A stretch of 64,000 nucleotides of DNA from Candidatus Mycolicibacterium alkanivorans (GCF_022760805.1 NZ_JAIVFL010000001.1:2108001-2172000), one strand, 5' to 3'. Counted from the first letter of the stretch, positions 1 to 9,232 are shown. Notes: a model not told the origin generated them from the sequence alone. Translations and numbers: made by a program.

Positions 1-1303
1 CCCACTTGTCGGTGGCTTGGTCGTACACCGAGATCGCCGAGTAGTTGGTGGTCCACCGGCCTGGGGTGTCCCACGACTTGACCGACATGTAGTTGACGTA
101 CTGCTGGTTGTTCACCGAGACCGCCGAGGTCGGGATGATCGTCACCTCGGAGCTAAGAATCGGGAACAGCGCACCGGGCGCGCTGGGAATGAACTGGTAC
201 GCGTAATCGGTCGGCAGCAGACTCAGGCCGTTGCTCAGGTTGGTGTCCCGGCTGAGCAGAAGGATGTTGGAGCGCCAGTCGCCGGTCATGTTGGGGCCGC
301 TGAAGGTGTCGCCGAAGGCCAGCTGGATGTTGCCGGTCAGGCCGTTCTCCCACAGGATGCCGAGGTCGGTTCCCCAGACTTCCTGCCGCGCGGTGTTGTT
401 GGTCTGCGGCCAGTTGAGGCCGGGGTAGCCGGTGTTGGCCTGACCGGTCACCCAGCCGACCGGAGCCGAAGGCAGGGTGGTCGGCGAGGTCACCACCGCC
501 GCTGCCAGCGCGATCGGAGCGGAGGTCGCCGTGGTCGACGCGGCCCGCGAGGCGGGGGGCGCGGGGTCGAACTCCCGTCGCACCCAGGCGGCCAACATCC
601 ACGCCGCCGGCGTGGTGGGGGGAGTGCGCGGCGTACTTCCCAGCCCGCCTCGTACGAGTTCGAAGACTGCCAGCAGTCGCGACAGCACAGGCGGCGCGGC
701 GGATTGGACGGCATCGGTGGGCAGCGCGGTCACGACAGGCGCCGTCGCGGTGACCGGCACGCTGAGGACCGCGGCGGTCGCACCCGCGGTGGCAACCACC
801 GCGGGTGCGACGGTCACGGCGGCGGTACTGAGTGCCACCCGGGAGGGGTTGACGGCTGTCGCTGCCGGGGCCGGTGCGGCGGTGTCCGCCGACGTGGCCT
901 GCGCCGTCGAGCCGGCGGGCTTGTCGACGGTCGTCGCGCGGGTGAGCGCGCCACCGGAACCGGAGGCGGCAGCGCGCGCCGCGGCGCTCTTGCCGGACTT
1001 TGACGAGGACGGCGTTCCGGATCCCGGTGTTCGATCGGCGGTGGTGGCTGGGCGCAGGGAAGCTCGCTTGGATCGTGCGGTCGACGACGAACCGGTGGAA
1101 CCGGGCGCCGTCGACGCCGGGGCATTCGCGCCCGGTGCGGATGTGTCGTGTGAGGCCGTGCCGTGTGCTGCCGAGCCGGCATCGCCGGAGCCATCGGCCC
1201 AGGCCACAGTGTTGCCGGAGGCAACGGCTGCTCCTACGCCCAAGGCCACCGCAAGCACGCCCATCCGGCCCACATACGCCGCGGCATTCATCGAGGGCCT
1301 CAT
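1..1303 (-). CDS. DUF4185-type secreted protein, C-terminus beyond window edge
   Basis: The frame is open from an ATG at 1303 to base 1, so the stop lies outside. The N-terminus has a signal-like hydrophobic stretch (MGVLAVALGVGAAVASG) ending near residue 36, then about 240 residues of Ala/Ser/Thr/Pro-rich low-complexity linker. The folded part begins near VGWVTGQANTGYPGLNWP and continues through GTDLGILWENG and FGDTFSGPNMTGDWRSN, which resembles the DUF4185 domain common in mycobacterial exported proteins. A second in-frame ATG at 1291 is possible; a purine-rich GGTGGAG sits just before the 1303 ATG. Function is unknown; a surface or cell-wall polysaccharide role is only a guess from the domain fold. 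Confidence 0.75.
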   Translation of the reverse strand, partial: MRPSMNAAAYVGRMGVLAVALGVGAAVASGNTVAWADGSGDAGSAAHGTASHDTSAPGANAPASTAPGSTGSSSTARSKRASLRPATTADRTPGSGTPSSSKSGKSAAARAAASGSGGALTRATTVDKPAGSTAQATSADTAAPAPAATAVNPSRVALSTAAVTVAPAVVATAGATAAVLSVPVTATAPVVTALPTDAVQSAAPPVLSRLLAVFELVRGGLGSTPRTPPTTPAAWMLAAWVRREFDPAPPASRAASTTATSAPIALAAAVVTSPTTLPSAPVGWVTGQANTGYPGLNWPQTNNTARQEVWGTDLGILWENGLTGNIQLAFGDTFSGPNMTGDWRSNILLLSRDTNLSNGLSLLPTDYAYQFIPSAPGALFPILSSEVTIIPTSAVSVNNQQYVNYMSVKSWDTPGRWTTNYSAISVYDQATDKW

Positions 1304-1741
1304 CCACTCCACCCCTGTCGGATCACTTCGGTGTCACGATCCATCGCAAACTTCGCGGCCGGCTTCTCGGCGCTGCTCGCACGGTCGCGTTGACGCCGAC
1401 CGTACCAAACTGGCAAACCTCATGGGTAACTCTGGTCACCACTGTTGCAAACATGTCACCATCACTGGCCCACCACGAGTTCGCCCATCTTCGGAACCCT
1501 GACCTGCAAAGCCCACGTGCTTCCGGGGCGGCCGCGCGGGCCTGCGGAACTGGCAGGTTGTCCGCCCCGACCCCATCTAAAGCAGAGCGGTCCAGCAGCG
1601 GGGGGAGCGGCATTTCAGTCCTTCCCCGGGCGGCCGAATTAGTGGCTGCCGGTCTAGAATGACAGCGAAGTCCTGTTCTCGGTTGCCGATCGGCAAACAA
1701 CGCGCGAACATGTGCCGAACACGACAGGTCCGGGGCAGGCC
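1304..1741. other. intergenic stretch of about 440 nt, no gene seen
   Basis: This gap separates the 5' end of the DUF4185 gene from the 3' end of mmpL. No frame here has mycobacterial protein character. It should hold the DUF4185 promoter. The one clear structure is a perfect 14-bp palindrome, TTGCCGATCGGCAA, at 1683-1696. Confidence 0.5.
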
Positions 1742-4627
1742 TCAGGTCGAGCCCGGCGAACTCGCGCTCGCGGAGTCTCGATCCGTCGACTCGGAGTCCG
1801 GCTGTGGTTCGGGCCAGGGCTGTGGCAGCGGGCGCTGACGAACCCGCTGCGGCCACCAGAACCACTTGCCCAGCAGAGCGGCGATGGACGGCGTCATGAA
1901 CGAGCGGACCACCAGCGTGTCGAACAACAGACCGAGCGCGATCGTCGTCCCGACCTGGCCGGCGACCCGCAACGGGCTGATCGCCAGCGACCCCATGGTG
2001 ACGGCGAACACCAAGCCGGCCGAGGTGACCACCGAACCGCTACCGGCCATCGACCGGATGATTCCGGTGTTGAGCCCGGCGTGGATCTCCTCCTTGAACC
2101 GGGCCACCAGCAGCAGGTTGTAGTCCGATCCCACCGCCAGCAGGATGATGACCGCCATCGCGATGACCATCCAGTGCAGCGGCTGGCCCAGGATGAGTTG
2201 CCACAACAGGACCGACAGCCCGAACGACGCACCCAGCGACAGCACCACAGTGCCCACGATCACCGCCGCCGCCACCACGCTTCGGGTGATCACCAGCATG
2301 ATGACGAAGATCAGGCACAGCGCCGCGATTCCTGCGATCAGCAGGTCGTAGTTGGCGCCTTCCTGCAAGTCCTTGTACACCGACGCGGTGCCGCCGAGGT
2401 AGACCTTCGAGCCCTCCAACGGGGAGCCCTTGATCGCTTCGAAGGCCGCATTCTTGATCTTGTCGATGTGCGAGACGCCTTCCGGCGTCGCGGGGTCACC
2501 CTCGTGGGAGATGATGAACCGCACCGCTTTTCCATCCGGCGAGACGAACATCTTCAGACCGCGCTGGAACTCCGGGTTGTCGAAGACCTCCGGCGGCAGA
2601 TAGAACGAGTCGTCGTTCTTCGAGGCGTCGAAGGCCTGGCCCATCGCGGTCGCGTTGTCCTGCATGGCCTGCATCTGGTCCTGGAAACCACTCATCGTGG
2701 ACTGCATCGTCATCATGGTGGTCTTCATCGACTTCATCGTCGCGATCATCGGCGGCATGATCTCGACCATCTTCGGCATCAGCGTGTCGAGCTTGTCCAT
2801 GTCGACGACCATTGCCGCGAGATCGTCACTGAGGGTGTTGATTCCGTCGAGGCTGTCGAACACCGACCGCAGCGCGTGGCAGATCGGGATGTCGAAACAG
2901 TGCGGTTCCCAATAGAAATAGTTCCGGATCGGCCGGAAGAAGTCGTCGAAATCGGCCAAGTGGTCGCGGATTGCATTGGTGTCGGCCACCATCTGCTTGG
3001 TCTGGGTGACCATGCTGTGGGTGATGCCGACCATCTGCTTGGTCAGCGCGAGCATCCGTTCCATCGTGTCGATGGTGACCTGCAGCTCGTCGCCCATCTT
3101 GAGCATGTCCTTCATGCGGTCCTGCAGATAGGACATGTTCATCGTCTGGTTGGTGCCAGACATGCTGATGATGAACGGGATCGAGGTGTGCTCGATCGGG
3201 GTGCCCACTGGCCGGGTGATGGTCTGCACGCGGCCGATACCGGGAATGTGGAAGATGCTCTTGGCAATTCGGTCGACAACGAGCATGTTCGCTGGGTTGC
3301 GCACGTCGTGGTCGGTCTCGATGAGCAACAACTCGGGATTCATCCGCGCCTGCGGAAAGTGCCGGTCGGCCGCCGCGTACCCGGCGGCGGCCGGGATGTC
3401 CTTGGGCAGGTAGTTGCGGTCGTTGTAGTTGGTCGTATACGAGGGCAGGGCCAACAGACCGATCAGCGCCAGCGCCGTCGACGCAGCGAGGATCGGACCG
3501 GGCCAACGCACCACCGCGGTGCCCACCCGGCGCCACCGATGCGTGTTCATCTTCCGCTTGGGTTCGAACGTTTTCCTGAACCGGCTGCCGATCGCGATGA
3601 CTGCGGGTCCGAACGTCAACGCCGCGAACACCACCACGAGCATGCCGATGGCCAACGGGAAACCCAGCGACTTGAAATAGGGCATCCGGGTGAAGTGCAG
3701 ACAGAACGTCGCACCCGCGATGGTCAGGCCCGAGCCCAGGATCACGTGCGCGGTGCCGTGATACATGGTGTAGAAGGCCGTCTCGCGATCCTCGCCGGCC
3801 AGTCGCGCCTCGTGGTAGCGCCCGATCAGGAAGATCGCATAGTCCGTGGCCGCGGCGATGGACAGGGTCGCCAGGAGATTGACGGCGAATGTCGAGAGGC
3901 CGATCACTTCGGCGTTGCCGAGGAACGCGATGACACCCCGGGCCGCGGTGAGCTCGAGGAACACCATCACCAGCACAAGGATCGTCGTGATGATGGAGCG
4001 GTAGACCAGCAGCAGCATCACGAGGATGACGGCGATCGTGAGGGCCTCGACGGTCTTGACGGCCGAGTCTCCGACGTTGTGCTGATCGTGGCTCAGCGCC
4101 GTCGGACCGGTGACGTAGACCTTGATTCCCGCCGGCGGCGGGTTGTCCTTGACGATCCCCTGGACGGCGTCGACCGACTCGTTGGCCAGGCTCTCGCCCT
4201 GGTTGCCGGCCAGATACACCTGGACGTAGGCGGCCTTTCCGTCGGCGCTCTGCGAGCCTGCAGCCGTCAGCGGGTCGCCCCAGAAGTCCTGCACGTGCTC
4301 GACGTGCCTGGGGTCGGCCCGCAGCTTCTGGATCAAACCGTCGTAGTAATGGTGGGCCTCGGCGCCCAGCGGCTGGTCACTTTCCAGCAGGACCATCGCC
4401 GAGCTGTTGGAGTCGAACTCCCGGAAGTCCTTGCCGACCCGCTTCATCGCCAGCATCGACGGCGCGTCTGTCGGTGCCAGCGACACGGTGTGCTCCTGGC
4501 TCACCTGCTCCAGTGGTGGCACCGCGACGCTGAGCACGACAACCAGCCCGAACCAGAACAGCACGATCGGCACCGAGAACATCCGGACGAACCGGGGAAT
4601 CAGTGGGTGCGCTCCGTGTCGGCTCAT
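1742..4627 (-). CDS. MmpL-family RND transporter (MmpL4/5-like)
   Basis: A 961-residue inner-membrane RND transporter. One transmembrane helix lies near residues 12-34, a five-to-six-helix block spans about 188-365, and a second block spans about 745-920. Each block carries the Asp-Tyr pair expected for proton coupling: [15 protein letters not shown] near residue 261 and [15 protein letters not shown] near 833. The second periplasmic loop (about 480-650) is rich in Met and Gln and looks coiled-coil, as in the MmpL4/MmpL5 group that exports siderophores and drugs. The ATG overlaps the stop of mmpS by 4 nt, so the pair is translationally coupled. The substrate cannot be read from sequence; siderophore or drug efflux is inferred from the pairing and subtype. 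The last 30 residues are Pro/Ser-rich. Confidence 0.9.
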   Translation of the reverse strand: MSRHGAHPLIPRFVRMFSVPIVLFWFGLVVVLSVAVPPLEQVSQEHTVSLAPTDAPSMLAMKRVGKDFREFDSNSSAMVLLESDQPLGAEAHHYYDGLIQKLRADPRHVEHVQDFWGDPLTAAGSQSADGKAAYVQVYLAGNQGESLANESVDAVQGIVKDNPPPAGIKVYVTGPTALSHDQHNVGDSAVKTVEALTIAVILVMLLLVYRSIITTILVLVMVFLELTAARGVIAFLGNAEVIGLSTFAVNLLATLSIAAATDYAIFLIGRYHEARLAGEDRETAFYTMYHGTAHVILGSGLTIAGATFCLHFTRMPYFKSLGFPLAIGMLVVVFAALTFGPAVIAIGSRFRKTFEPKRKMNTHRWRRVGTAVVRWPGPILAASTALALIGLLALPSYTTNYNDRNYLPKDIPAAAGYAAADRHFPQARMNPELLLIETDHDVRNPANMLVVDRIAKSIFHIPGIGRVQTITRPVGTPIEHTSIPFIISMSGTNQTMNMSYLQDRMKDMLKMGDELQVTIDTMERMLALTKQMVGITHSMVTQTKQMVADTNAIRDHLADFDDFFRPIRNYFYWEPHCFDIPICHALRSVFDSLDGINTLSDDLAAMVVDMDKLDTLMPKMVEIMPPMIATMKSMKTTMMTMQSTMSGFQDQMQAMQDNATAMGQAFDASKNDDSFYLPPEVFDNPEFQRGLKMFVSPDGKAVRFIISHEGDPATPEGVSHIDKIKNAAFEAIKGSPLEGSKVYLGGTASVYKDLQEGANYDLLIAGIAALCLIFVIMLVITRSVVAAAVIVGTVVLSLGASFGLSVLLWQLILGQPLHWMVIAMAVIILLAVGSDYNLLLVARFKEEIHAGLNTGIIRSMAGSGSVVTSAGLVFAVTMGSLAISPLRVAGQVGTTIALGLLFDTLVVRSFMTPSIAALLGKWFWWPQRVRQRPLPQPWPEPQPDSESTDRDSASASSPGST

Positions 4628-5055
4628 GCGGACTTCACCAGGCAGAAGGTCTGGGCGTTGACGCCGTCGGAGGTCTTCTCGTCCTTCAGCACACCGTCGA
4701 CGTAGATACGGCAGCCGATGGTGTCGGTGTCACCCTGAGCCACGATGTTGGCGCTGGCTGCCGGTGCCGTGGTCGTCAGCGTCAGCGACCACGGCAGGGT
4801 GGTGTCGCGCACGATCTGCGGCTTGGCGTCGAGGTCGAGGTAATTGATGGTCGCCACCGCGCCGGCAGGGCCGAAGATCTCGTACTTCACCTGCTTGGGG
4901 TTGAACGGCTGGGTGTCATTGGCAAGACCGCTGCCGGCGCGGGTGAGTTCGGTATGGCCGAAGAACCCGTGCAGCCGGTACACGGAGAAGCCCGCAATGG
5001 CCACCACAAGAATGATGACCAGCGGAATCCACGCCCGCCGCAATGCCTTGACCAT
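4624..5055 (-). CDS. MmpS-family membrane accessory protein
   Basis: A 143-residue protein with one N-terminal transmembrane helix ([20 protein letters not shown], about residues 9-28) and an extracytoplasmic beta-rich domain containing [18 protein letters not shown] and a Cys pair (GCRIYVDG and [10 protein letters not shown]). This is the MmpS architecture; family members are about 140 residues and work as partners of MmpL transporters. It is first in the operon and overlaps mmpL by ATGA. The ATG at 5055 is the only start that gives a complete leader helix. Confidence 0.9.
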   Translation of the reverse strand: MVKALRRAWIPLVIILVVAIAGFSVYRLHGFFGHTELTRAGSGLANDTQPFNPKQVKYEIFGPAGAVATINYLDLDAKPQIVRDTTLPWSLTLTTTAPAASANIVAQGDTDTIGCRIYVDGVLKDEKTSDGVNAQTFCLVKSA

Positions 5056-5169
5056 AGGATTCCCCGCGACCCGTCCAATCGAAAACCCTAGGACACCGTC
5101 ACGGAAACTGCGATGCCGATCCTGAAGGTGGCCGTTCGTGTCATCTCAACCCCATACTTCTCGCGCGGC

Positions 5170-5242
5170 GACCGCTTAGCCGGTTTACGACCGCTTTGCC
5201 GGTTTAACTGAAGAGATTAGCTCACTTAACTGACTTAACTGA
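5170..5242. promoter_or_regulatory. direct-repeat cluster upstream of mmpS-mmpL
   Basis: In the 345-nt gap before mmpS, two 18-nt copies of GACCGCTTWGCCGGTTTA lie at 5170-5187 and 5189-5206 with a single mismatch. They are followed by TTAACTGA at 5204-5211, 5226-5233 and 5235-5242, the last two as a 9-bp tandem. This A+T-richer island is unlike its surroundings and sits 115-190 nt upstream of the mmpS ATG. It looks like a regulator binding region; mmpS-mmpL pairs are commonly controlled by TetR or MarR proteins. The rest of 5056-5400 shows nothing else I can name. Confidence 0.4.
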
Positions 5243-5400
5243 CCGGACGATACCCTCGGTAGCTTCGGGAACCGATTCCGACCTGCCATTCGTGCCTGAG
5301 GTCACAACAGGGCCCGCGGTTCCTCACTCGACGCGTTTTGGGGAGAACGGAATCCGGGGCGGCTGGTGCGCAACTGCTTAGCAGGCCTACAATCATTGGC

Positions 5401-5739
5401 ATGCACTTCGCGAGGCTTGCCATGGTCGCCGCAGCGACCGTCGCGGCGCCGATTGTCCTGGCCGCACCGTCACACGCCGACCCGGACACCGACTTCGCCA
5501 ACCAGCTGCACACCTTCGGCATCTACGGGCCTCGTGACTACAACGCCTGGCTCGGCAAGATCGCCTGCAAGCGGCTGGCCACCGGCCTGGACGGCGACCT
5601 GAACGCGTCGGCGAAGTTTCTCCAGCGCAACCTGCAGCTCGGCTCCACCCAGGCTCAGGCGGTGCAGTTCCTCGGCGCTGCGATCACCACCTACTGCCCA
5701 GACCAGGTCGGCGTGCTGCAGAGGGCCGCCGCCCGGTAG
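5401..5739 (+). CDS. DUF732 secreted protein
   Basis: A 112-residue exported protein. The start at 5401 gives a textbook signal peptide (MHFARLAMVAAATVAAPIVL, cleavage after APSHA); a longer in-frame start at 5338 would bury it. The mature part has DTDFANQLHTFGIYGPRDYNAWLGKIACKRLATG in two pieces and ends near AITTYCPDQVGVL. The two cysteines and the pattern of a small helical secreted protein match DUF732, a family abundant in mycobacteria with no settled function. Confidence 0.85.
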   Translation: MHFARLAMVAAATVAAPIVLAAPSHADPDTDFANQLHTFGIYGPRDYNAWLGKIACKRLATGLDGDLNASAKFLQRNLQLGSTQAQAVQFLGAAITTYCPDQVGVLQRAAAR

Positions 5740-5788
5740 GGCTCCCACTGGCCGGCTCCGTCGACCGGACCGTCTCCGCTCAGCTGCG

Positions 5789-6205
5789 TCATACCCGGCC
5801 CTTCTCGGCATGTACGTTGCGGACGCCCACCGCGTTGCGCAATCCCGAGCAGTTGTAGCACCCCACACAACCGACGCAGTCGGTGCACCGCGCGCACGCC
5901 AGACACGCCATGCAGTGGCGGCACGCGAAACAGGCCGCGCACGCGACACATTCGCGCAGCAGGATGGACAGGATCGTGATCACGCAACCGGCGATCACCG
6001 CGCTGCCCGCGGTGGCGATGGATCCGGCCACCACGGCGCTGCCCGCGGTGGCGATGGATCCGGCCACCACGGCGCTGCCCGCGGTGGCGATGGATCCGGC
6101 CACCACGGCGCTGCCCGCGGTGGCGATGGATCCGGCCACCACGGCGCTGCCCGCCGTAGCCCTCGATCCCGCCACGGCCACTGAGTTCGGTGTATCGGTC
6201 GGCAC
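5789..6205 (-). CDS. cysteine-rich CxxC-repeat membrane protein with 12-residue tandem repeat
   Basis: A 138-residue frame starting at GTG 6205. Residues about 10-65 are near-perfect copies of GSAVVAGSIATA, small and hydrophobic, merging into a membrane-like helix (AVIAGCVITILSILL). The C-terminal third has evenly spaced Cys pairs, CVACAACFACRHCMACLAC then CTDCVGCVGCYNCSG, ending in LRNAVGVRNV. I know no function. The minus strand is preferred because the regular C-x-x-C spacing would not arise by chance opposite another gene; the plus frame over the same DNA lacks such order. Metal binding is inferred from the cysteines. No clear Shine-Dalgarno precedes the GTG. Confidence 0.6.
   Translation of the reverse strand: MPTDTPNSVAVAGSRATAGSAVVAGSIATAGSAVVAGSIATAGSAVVAGSIATAGSAVVAGSIATAGSAVIAGCVITILSILLRECVACAACFACRHCMACLACARCTDCVGCVGCYNCSGLRNAVGVRNVHAEKGRV
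6009..6152. repeat. 36-bp tandem repeat, four perfect copies, inside the Cys-rich gene
   Basis: Four identical 36-bp units run 6009-6044, 6045-6080, 6081-6116 and 6117-6152, with degenerate part-copies on both sides. The unit is a multiple of three and encodes 12 residues of the small hydrophobic repeat, so copy-number change would leave the reading frame intact. Perfect identity suggests recent expansion or an active variable-number locus. Confidence 0.9.
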
Positions 6206-6256
6206 AGCACCAGTATGTCCGACAATCGATTCGGGACGGCGCTATACCGGGGGGAC

Positions 6257-6568
6257 ATGGTGACCGTCGCGCGCGTGCTTTCCGCAGCCATTCTGTTCGT
6301 GGGGGTTGGTCTGTGGGTGGCGGTGGCACCGCCGCCGGCGGGCGCCGACCTGCCGATGGAGGGCAGCTAGACCTACTCCAAACCGGGCCTGCCACCCGCG
6401 ACGTGGAACTTCTCGCCAACCTGTGTGCTGGTGTGCCGTGCCAGCAGCCCCGAGTGCACCCAGCCGTTCGGGGCGGGCGGGGCGACCGGATGCACCCTGC
6501 ACGTCGTCAGCTCCACGCTGCGGTGCGACCAGTTCGGAATCTGCAGCCAGAAAATTACGGGTGCGTGA
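6257..6568 (+). pseudogene. small secreted-protein gene interrupted by an in-frame TAG
   Basis: ATG 6257 begins a signal peptide (MVTVARVLSAAILFVGVGLW, cleavage near PAGA/D) that reaches LPMEGS and then hits TAG at 6368-6370. The same frame continues open to TGA 6566-6568 and still reads as a secreted protein: TYSKPGLPPATWNFSPTC, then CTLHVVSSTLRC and CDQFGICSQKITGA. The six cysteines after the stop and the join MEG-x-TYS look like one protein with a nonsense codon. The type resembles short mycobacterial exported proteins with a W-x-F-x-P-T-C motif, which are usually longer, so the 3' end may also be shortened. Confidence 0.65.
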
Positions 6569-6605
6569 CCATATGCCTTCCTGGAAGGCGCTGGGGCTGC
6601 CGGTC

Positions 6606-6632
6606 GCCTTGAATTGATCTCAAGAGCAAGGC
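6606..6632. promoter_or_regulatory. nested inverted repeat upstream of the crt operon
   Basis: GCCTTG (6606-6611) pairs with CAAGGC (6627-6632), and inside it CTTGA (6608-6612) is mirrored by TCAAG (6620-6624). It lies directly upstream of the SigF-like promoter of crtI, a sensible place for an operator of a light- or stress-responsive regulator. No regulator gene lies beside it. Confidence 0.35.
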
Positions 6633-6637
6633 CTTCT

Positions 6638-6662
6638 GATTGCCTTCGTAATAAGGGGGTAT
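6638..6662 (+). promoter_or_regulatory. SigF-like promoter of the carotenoid operon
   Basis: GATT at 6638-6641 is followed after 15 nt by GGGTAT at 6657-6662. Mycobacterial SigF promoters have roughly GTTT, 15-17 nt, GGGTA(T/C), and carotenoid synthesis in M. smegmatis is known to depend on SigF. The -10 matches well and the -35 only in part. A 5' leader of about 100 nt would precede crtI, whose ATG has a GAGGAG ribosome site. Confidence 0.45.
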
Positions 6663-6770
6663 CCCAGGCGCCGTGCTAGGCCGGGGCTTTCGCAGCCCGC
6701 TACTTGGAAGGAGCCAACGTGGCCGCGGCCTGCACCTCGCGCGTGACCTGAACAAACCCGTGAGGAGTCG

Positions 6771-8303
6771 ATGATGCGTACCGTTTCTGGCGCGACAGAC
6801 CACGTCGTTGTGGTCGGAGCCGGGCTGTCCGGCCTGTCTGCGGCCCTGCAGCTGGCCGGCCAAGGGCGGTCGGTCACCGTCGTGGAGCGCTACTCGTTCC
6901 CCGGCGGCCGGATGGGGCAGGCCGACATCCGTGGCTACCGGATCGACACCGGGCCGACTGTACTGACGATGCCCGACATCATCGAGGACGCCTTCGCCGC
7001 TGTCGGCGCCTCGATGGACGATCACCTCGAGTTGGCGCTGGTCGACCCGGCCTACCGGGCGACGTTCGCCGACGGCAGCACGCTGGACGTCCACACCGAC
7101 GCCGCGGCCATGACCGCCACGATCGAGGCGTTCGCCGGGCCGGGCGAGGCGGCCGGCTATCAGCGGCTGCGCGCCTGGCTGACCGAGCTCTACAAGCTGG
7201 AGATGAACGGGTTCATCTCCAGCAACTTCGACTCGCCGCTGTCGCTGCTGACCCCACAGCTGGCGCGGTTGGCCGCCATCGGCGGGTTCCGCGGCTGGGA
7301 ACGCATGGTCAGCAAGTACATCACCGACGAACGGCTGCAACGGGTCTTCACGTTCCAGGCCCTCTACGCCGGTGTCCCGCCGCAACAGGCACTGGCCGCC
7401 TACGCGGTGATCGCCTACATGGACACCGTTGCCGGCGTGTACTTCCCGCGCGGCGGCATGCGTACCGTCCCTGTGGAGCTGGCCGCCGCTGCGGCCGACG
7501 CCGGGGTGGACTTCCGCTACCAGTCCTCGGTGACCTCGCTGGAGCGTTCCGGCTCCAGGGTGACTGCCGTTTGCACCGACAAAAGTGACCGGATTGCGTG
7601 TGACGCAGTGGTTCTCACCACCGAGCTGCCGCTGACCTACCAACTGCTCGGCCGCGCCCCGAGGCGTCCGATCAAGCTGCGCCCGGCGCCGTCGGCCGTG
7701 GTGGTCCACGTCGGCTGCCCGGCCGTGGGATCGCAACTGGTGCACCACAACATCAGCTTCGGGCGCAAGTGGGCCGGCACCTTCGACGAGATCATTCGGA
7801 ACGGCACGCTGATGAGCGATCCGTCGCTGTTGGTCACCAGGCCCACCGTCGGTGACCCCAGCCTGGCCCCGGCCGGCCGTGATCTGCTTTACATCCTGGC
7901 GCCGTCGCCGAATCTCGAAGTGAGCGTGGTGGATTGGGACTCGCAGGGTGAGGCCTACGCCCAACAGGTGGTCGCCAAGGCCGCCGAACGGCTGCTGCCC
8001 GGTCTGGCCGAGGACGCTGACGTGCTCGACGTCGTGACACCGGCGGACTGGGCCCGGCAGGGCATGGCCGCAGGCTCGCCGTTCGCGCTGGCGCACACCT
8101 TCTCTCAGACCGGGCCGTTCCGCCCGGCCAACACCGTGCGCGGCATCGACAATGCGGTGCTGGCCGGCGGCTCCACCGTGCCGGGGGTGGGGGTGCCAAC
8201 CGCGGTTCTGTCGGGCAAGCTGGCAGCAGAACGCATCACCGGGCCGGTCGACGATCTTTCGGATAAGCGCACCATCACCAGGTCGGGAAGCAGATGGCGA
8301 TGA
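6771..8303 (+). CDS. crtI: phytoene desaturase CrtI
   Basis: A 510-residue FAD enzyme that desaturates phytoene stepwise to lycopene. The N-terminal dinucleotide fold is clear (VVVVGAGLSGLSAALQLAG, then VVERYSFPGGRMG), followed by YRIDTGPTVLTMPDII typical of CrtI. The C-terminus has the second FAD signature, DNAVLAGGSTVPGVGVPTAV. GAGGAG lies 6-7 nt before tandem ATG codons at 6771 and 6774; either could be the start. It opens a seven-gene operon and its 3' end overlaps crtB by 10 nt. No GGPP synthase gene is in the window, so substrate must come from elsewhere. Confidence 0.93.
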   Translation: MMRTVSGATDHVVVVGAGLSGLSAALQLAGQGRSVTVVERYSFPGGRMGQADIRGYRIDTGPTVLTMPDIIEDAFAAVGASMDDHLELALVDPAYRATFADGSTLDVHTDAAAMTATIEAFAGPGEAAGYQRLRAWLTELYKLEMNGFISSNFDSPLSLLTPQLARLAAIGGFRGWERMVSKYITDERLQRVFTFQALYAGVPPQQALAAYAVIAYMDTVAGVYFPRGGMRTVPVELAAAAADAGVDFRYQSSVTSLERSGSRVTAVCTDKSDRIACDAVVLTTELPLTYQLLGRAPRRPIKLRPAPSAVVVHVGCPAVGSQLVHHNISFGRKWAGTFDEIIRNGTLMSDPSLLVTRPTVGDPSLAPAGRDLLYILAPSPNLEVSVVDWDSQGEAYAQQVVAKAAERLLPGLAEDADVLDVVTPADWARQGMAAGSPFALAHTFSQTGPFRPANTVRGIDNAVLAGGSTVPGVGVPTAVLSGKLAAERITGPVDDLSDKRTITRSGSRWR

Positions 8304-9232
8304 TCCACACCGAGTTACACGCCGCGGGGATCGACGACGAGCGGCTGCGCGAGTCCTACCGGTACTGCCGCCGGCTCAACGCCCAGCACGGCCGGACCTA
8401 CTTCCTGGCGACCCGGCTGCTGGCCCCGTCACAGCGTCCCGCAGTGCATGCCCTGTACGGGTTCGCCCGCTACGCCGACGACATCCTCGACGACCTGCAG
8501 TCGACGGCCACCGTCGCCGAACGGGAGGCCCGGCTAGACCAGCTGTCGGCCAAGTTCTTCAGCGGCACCGCCGACCCGAGCGAACCGGTGCTGCCCGCGG
8601 TGCTGCACACCGCCCGCACCTACCGCATCCCGCTGGACTTGTTCCACGACTTCCTCGCCTCAATGCGGATGGACCTGACGGTCACCGACTATCCCGACCG
8701 CGCCGCGCTCAACCACTACATGCGCGGGTCGGCCGAGGTCATCGGACTGCAGATGCTGCCCATTCTCGGCACCGTCGACCCAGTGGCCGAGGCGGAGCCA
8801 TGCGCCGAGGCGCTGGGCCGGGCGTTTCAGCTGACCAACTTCCTGCGGGACGTCGACGAGGACCTGGTGCGCAACCGCGTCTACCTGCCGGCCGACGAAC
8901 TGGCCACCTTCGGGGTGGACCGCGACCTGCTGACGTGGTGCCACCACAGCCGCCGAACCGACAAGCGGGTGCGCCGGGCGCTGGCGGCCCAGCACGACAT
9001 CACCAGGGGCGTCTATCGCGAGGCACGCAAGGGCATCGCCCTGCTCGCCCCGCAGTCGCGGCCCTGCGTCGCCACGGCGTTCACCCTGTATTCGGAGATC
9101 CTGGACCGCATCGAGGCCCTCGACTTCGAGGTCTTCAGCCAACGGGCCTCGGTCGGCACCGGGCGGCGCGTGCAGGTCTTCGCCGGCGGACTGGTCCGCG
9201 CCCGACGGGCCCGATGGTGTGGCGCCGCCTGA
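8294..9232 (+). CDS. crtB: phytoene synthase CrtB
   Basis: A 312-residue member of the squalene/phytoene synthase family that condenses two geranylgeranyl diphosphates to phytoene. Both aspartate-rich Mg-binding motifs are visible: YADDILDDL near residue 58 and NFLRDVDEDLVRNRVYLP near 185. YRYCRRLNAQHGRTYFLATRLL at the N-terminus (shown here in part) is also typical. ATG 8294 overlaps the end of crtI by 10 nt and the TGA overlaps the next ATG by 1 nt (TGATG), so translation is coupled. Confidence 0.93.
   Translation: MAMIHTELHAAGIDDERLRESYRYCRRLNAQHGRTYFLATRLLAPSQRPAVHALYGFARYADDILDDLQSTATVAEREARLDQLSAKFFSGTADPSEPVLPAVLHTARTYRIPLDLFHDFLASMRMDLTVTDYPDRAALNHYMRGSAEVIGLQMLPILGTVDPVAEAEPCAEALGRAFQLTNFLRDVDEDLVRNRVYLPADELATFGVDRDLLTWCHHSRRTDKRVRRALAAQHDITRGVYREARKGIALLAPQSRPCVATAFTLYSEILDRIEALDFEVFSQRASVGTGRRVQVFAGGLVRARRARWCGAA

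Noticed and set aside
1712..4705. Very long open frame on the plus strand opposite mmpL
   Set aside because: High G+C at third positions keeps the antisense frame open; its translation is rich in Arg, His, Asp and Gln with no domain, while the minus strand gives a clear transporter.
5883..6263. Plus-strand frame over the 36-bp repeats (TALPAVAMDPAT repeats)
   Set aside because: The other strand has a regular CxxC array and a membrane helix; this one has only the repeat plus His/Arg-rich ends.
6555..8096. Long open frame on the minus strand opposite crtI
   Set aside because: Shadow of crtI; composition is unlike a protein and crtI has complete FAD motifs.
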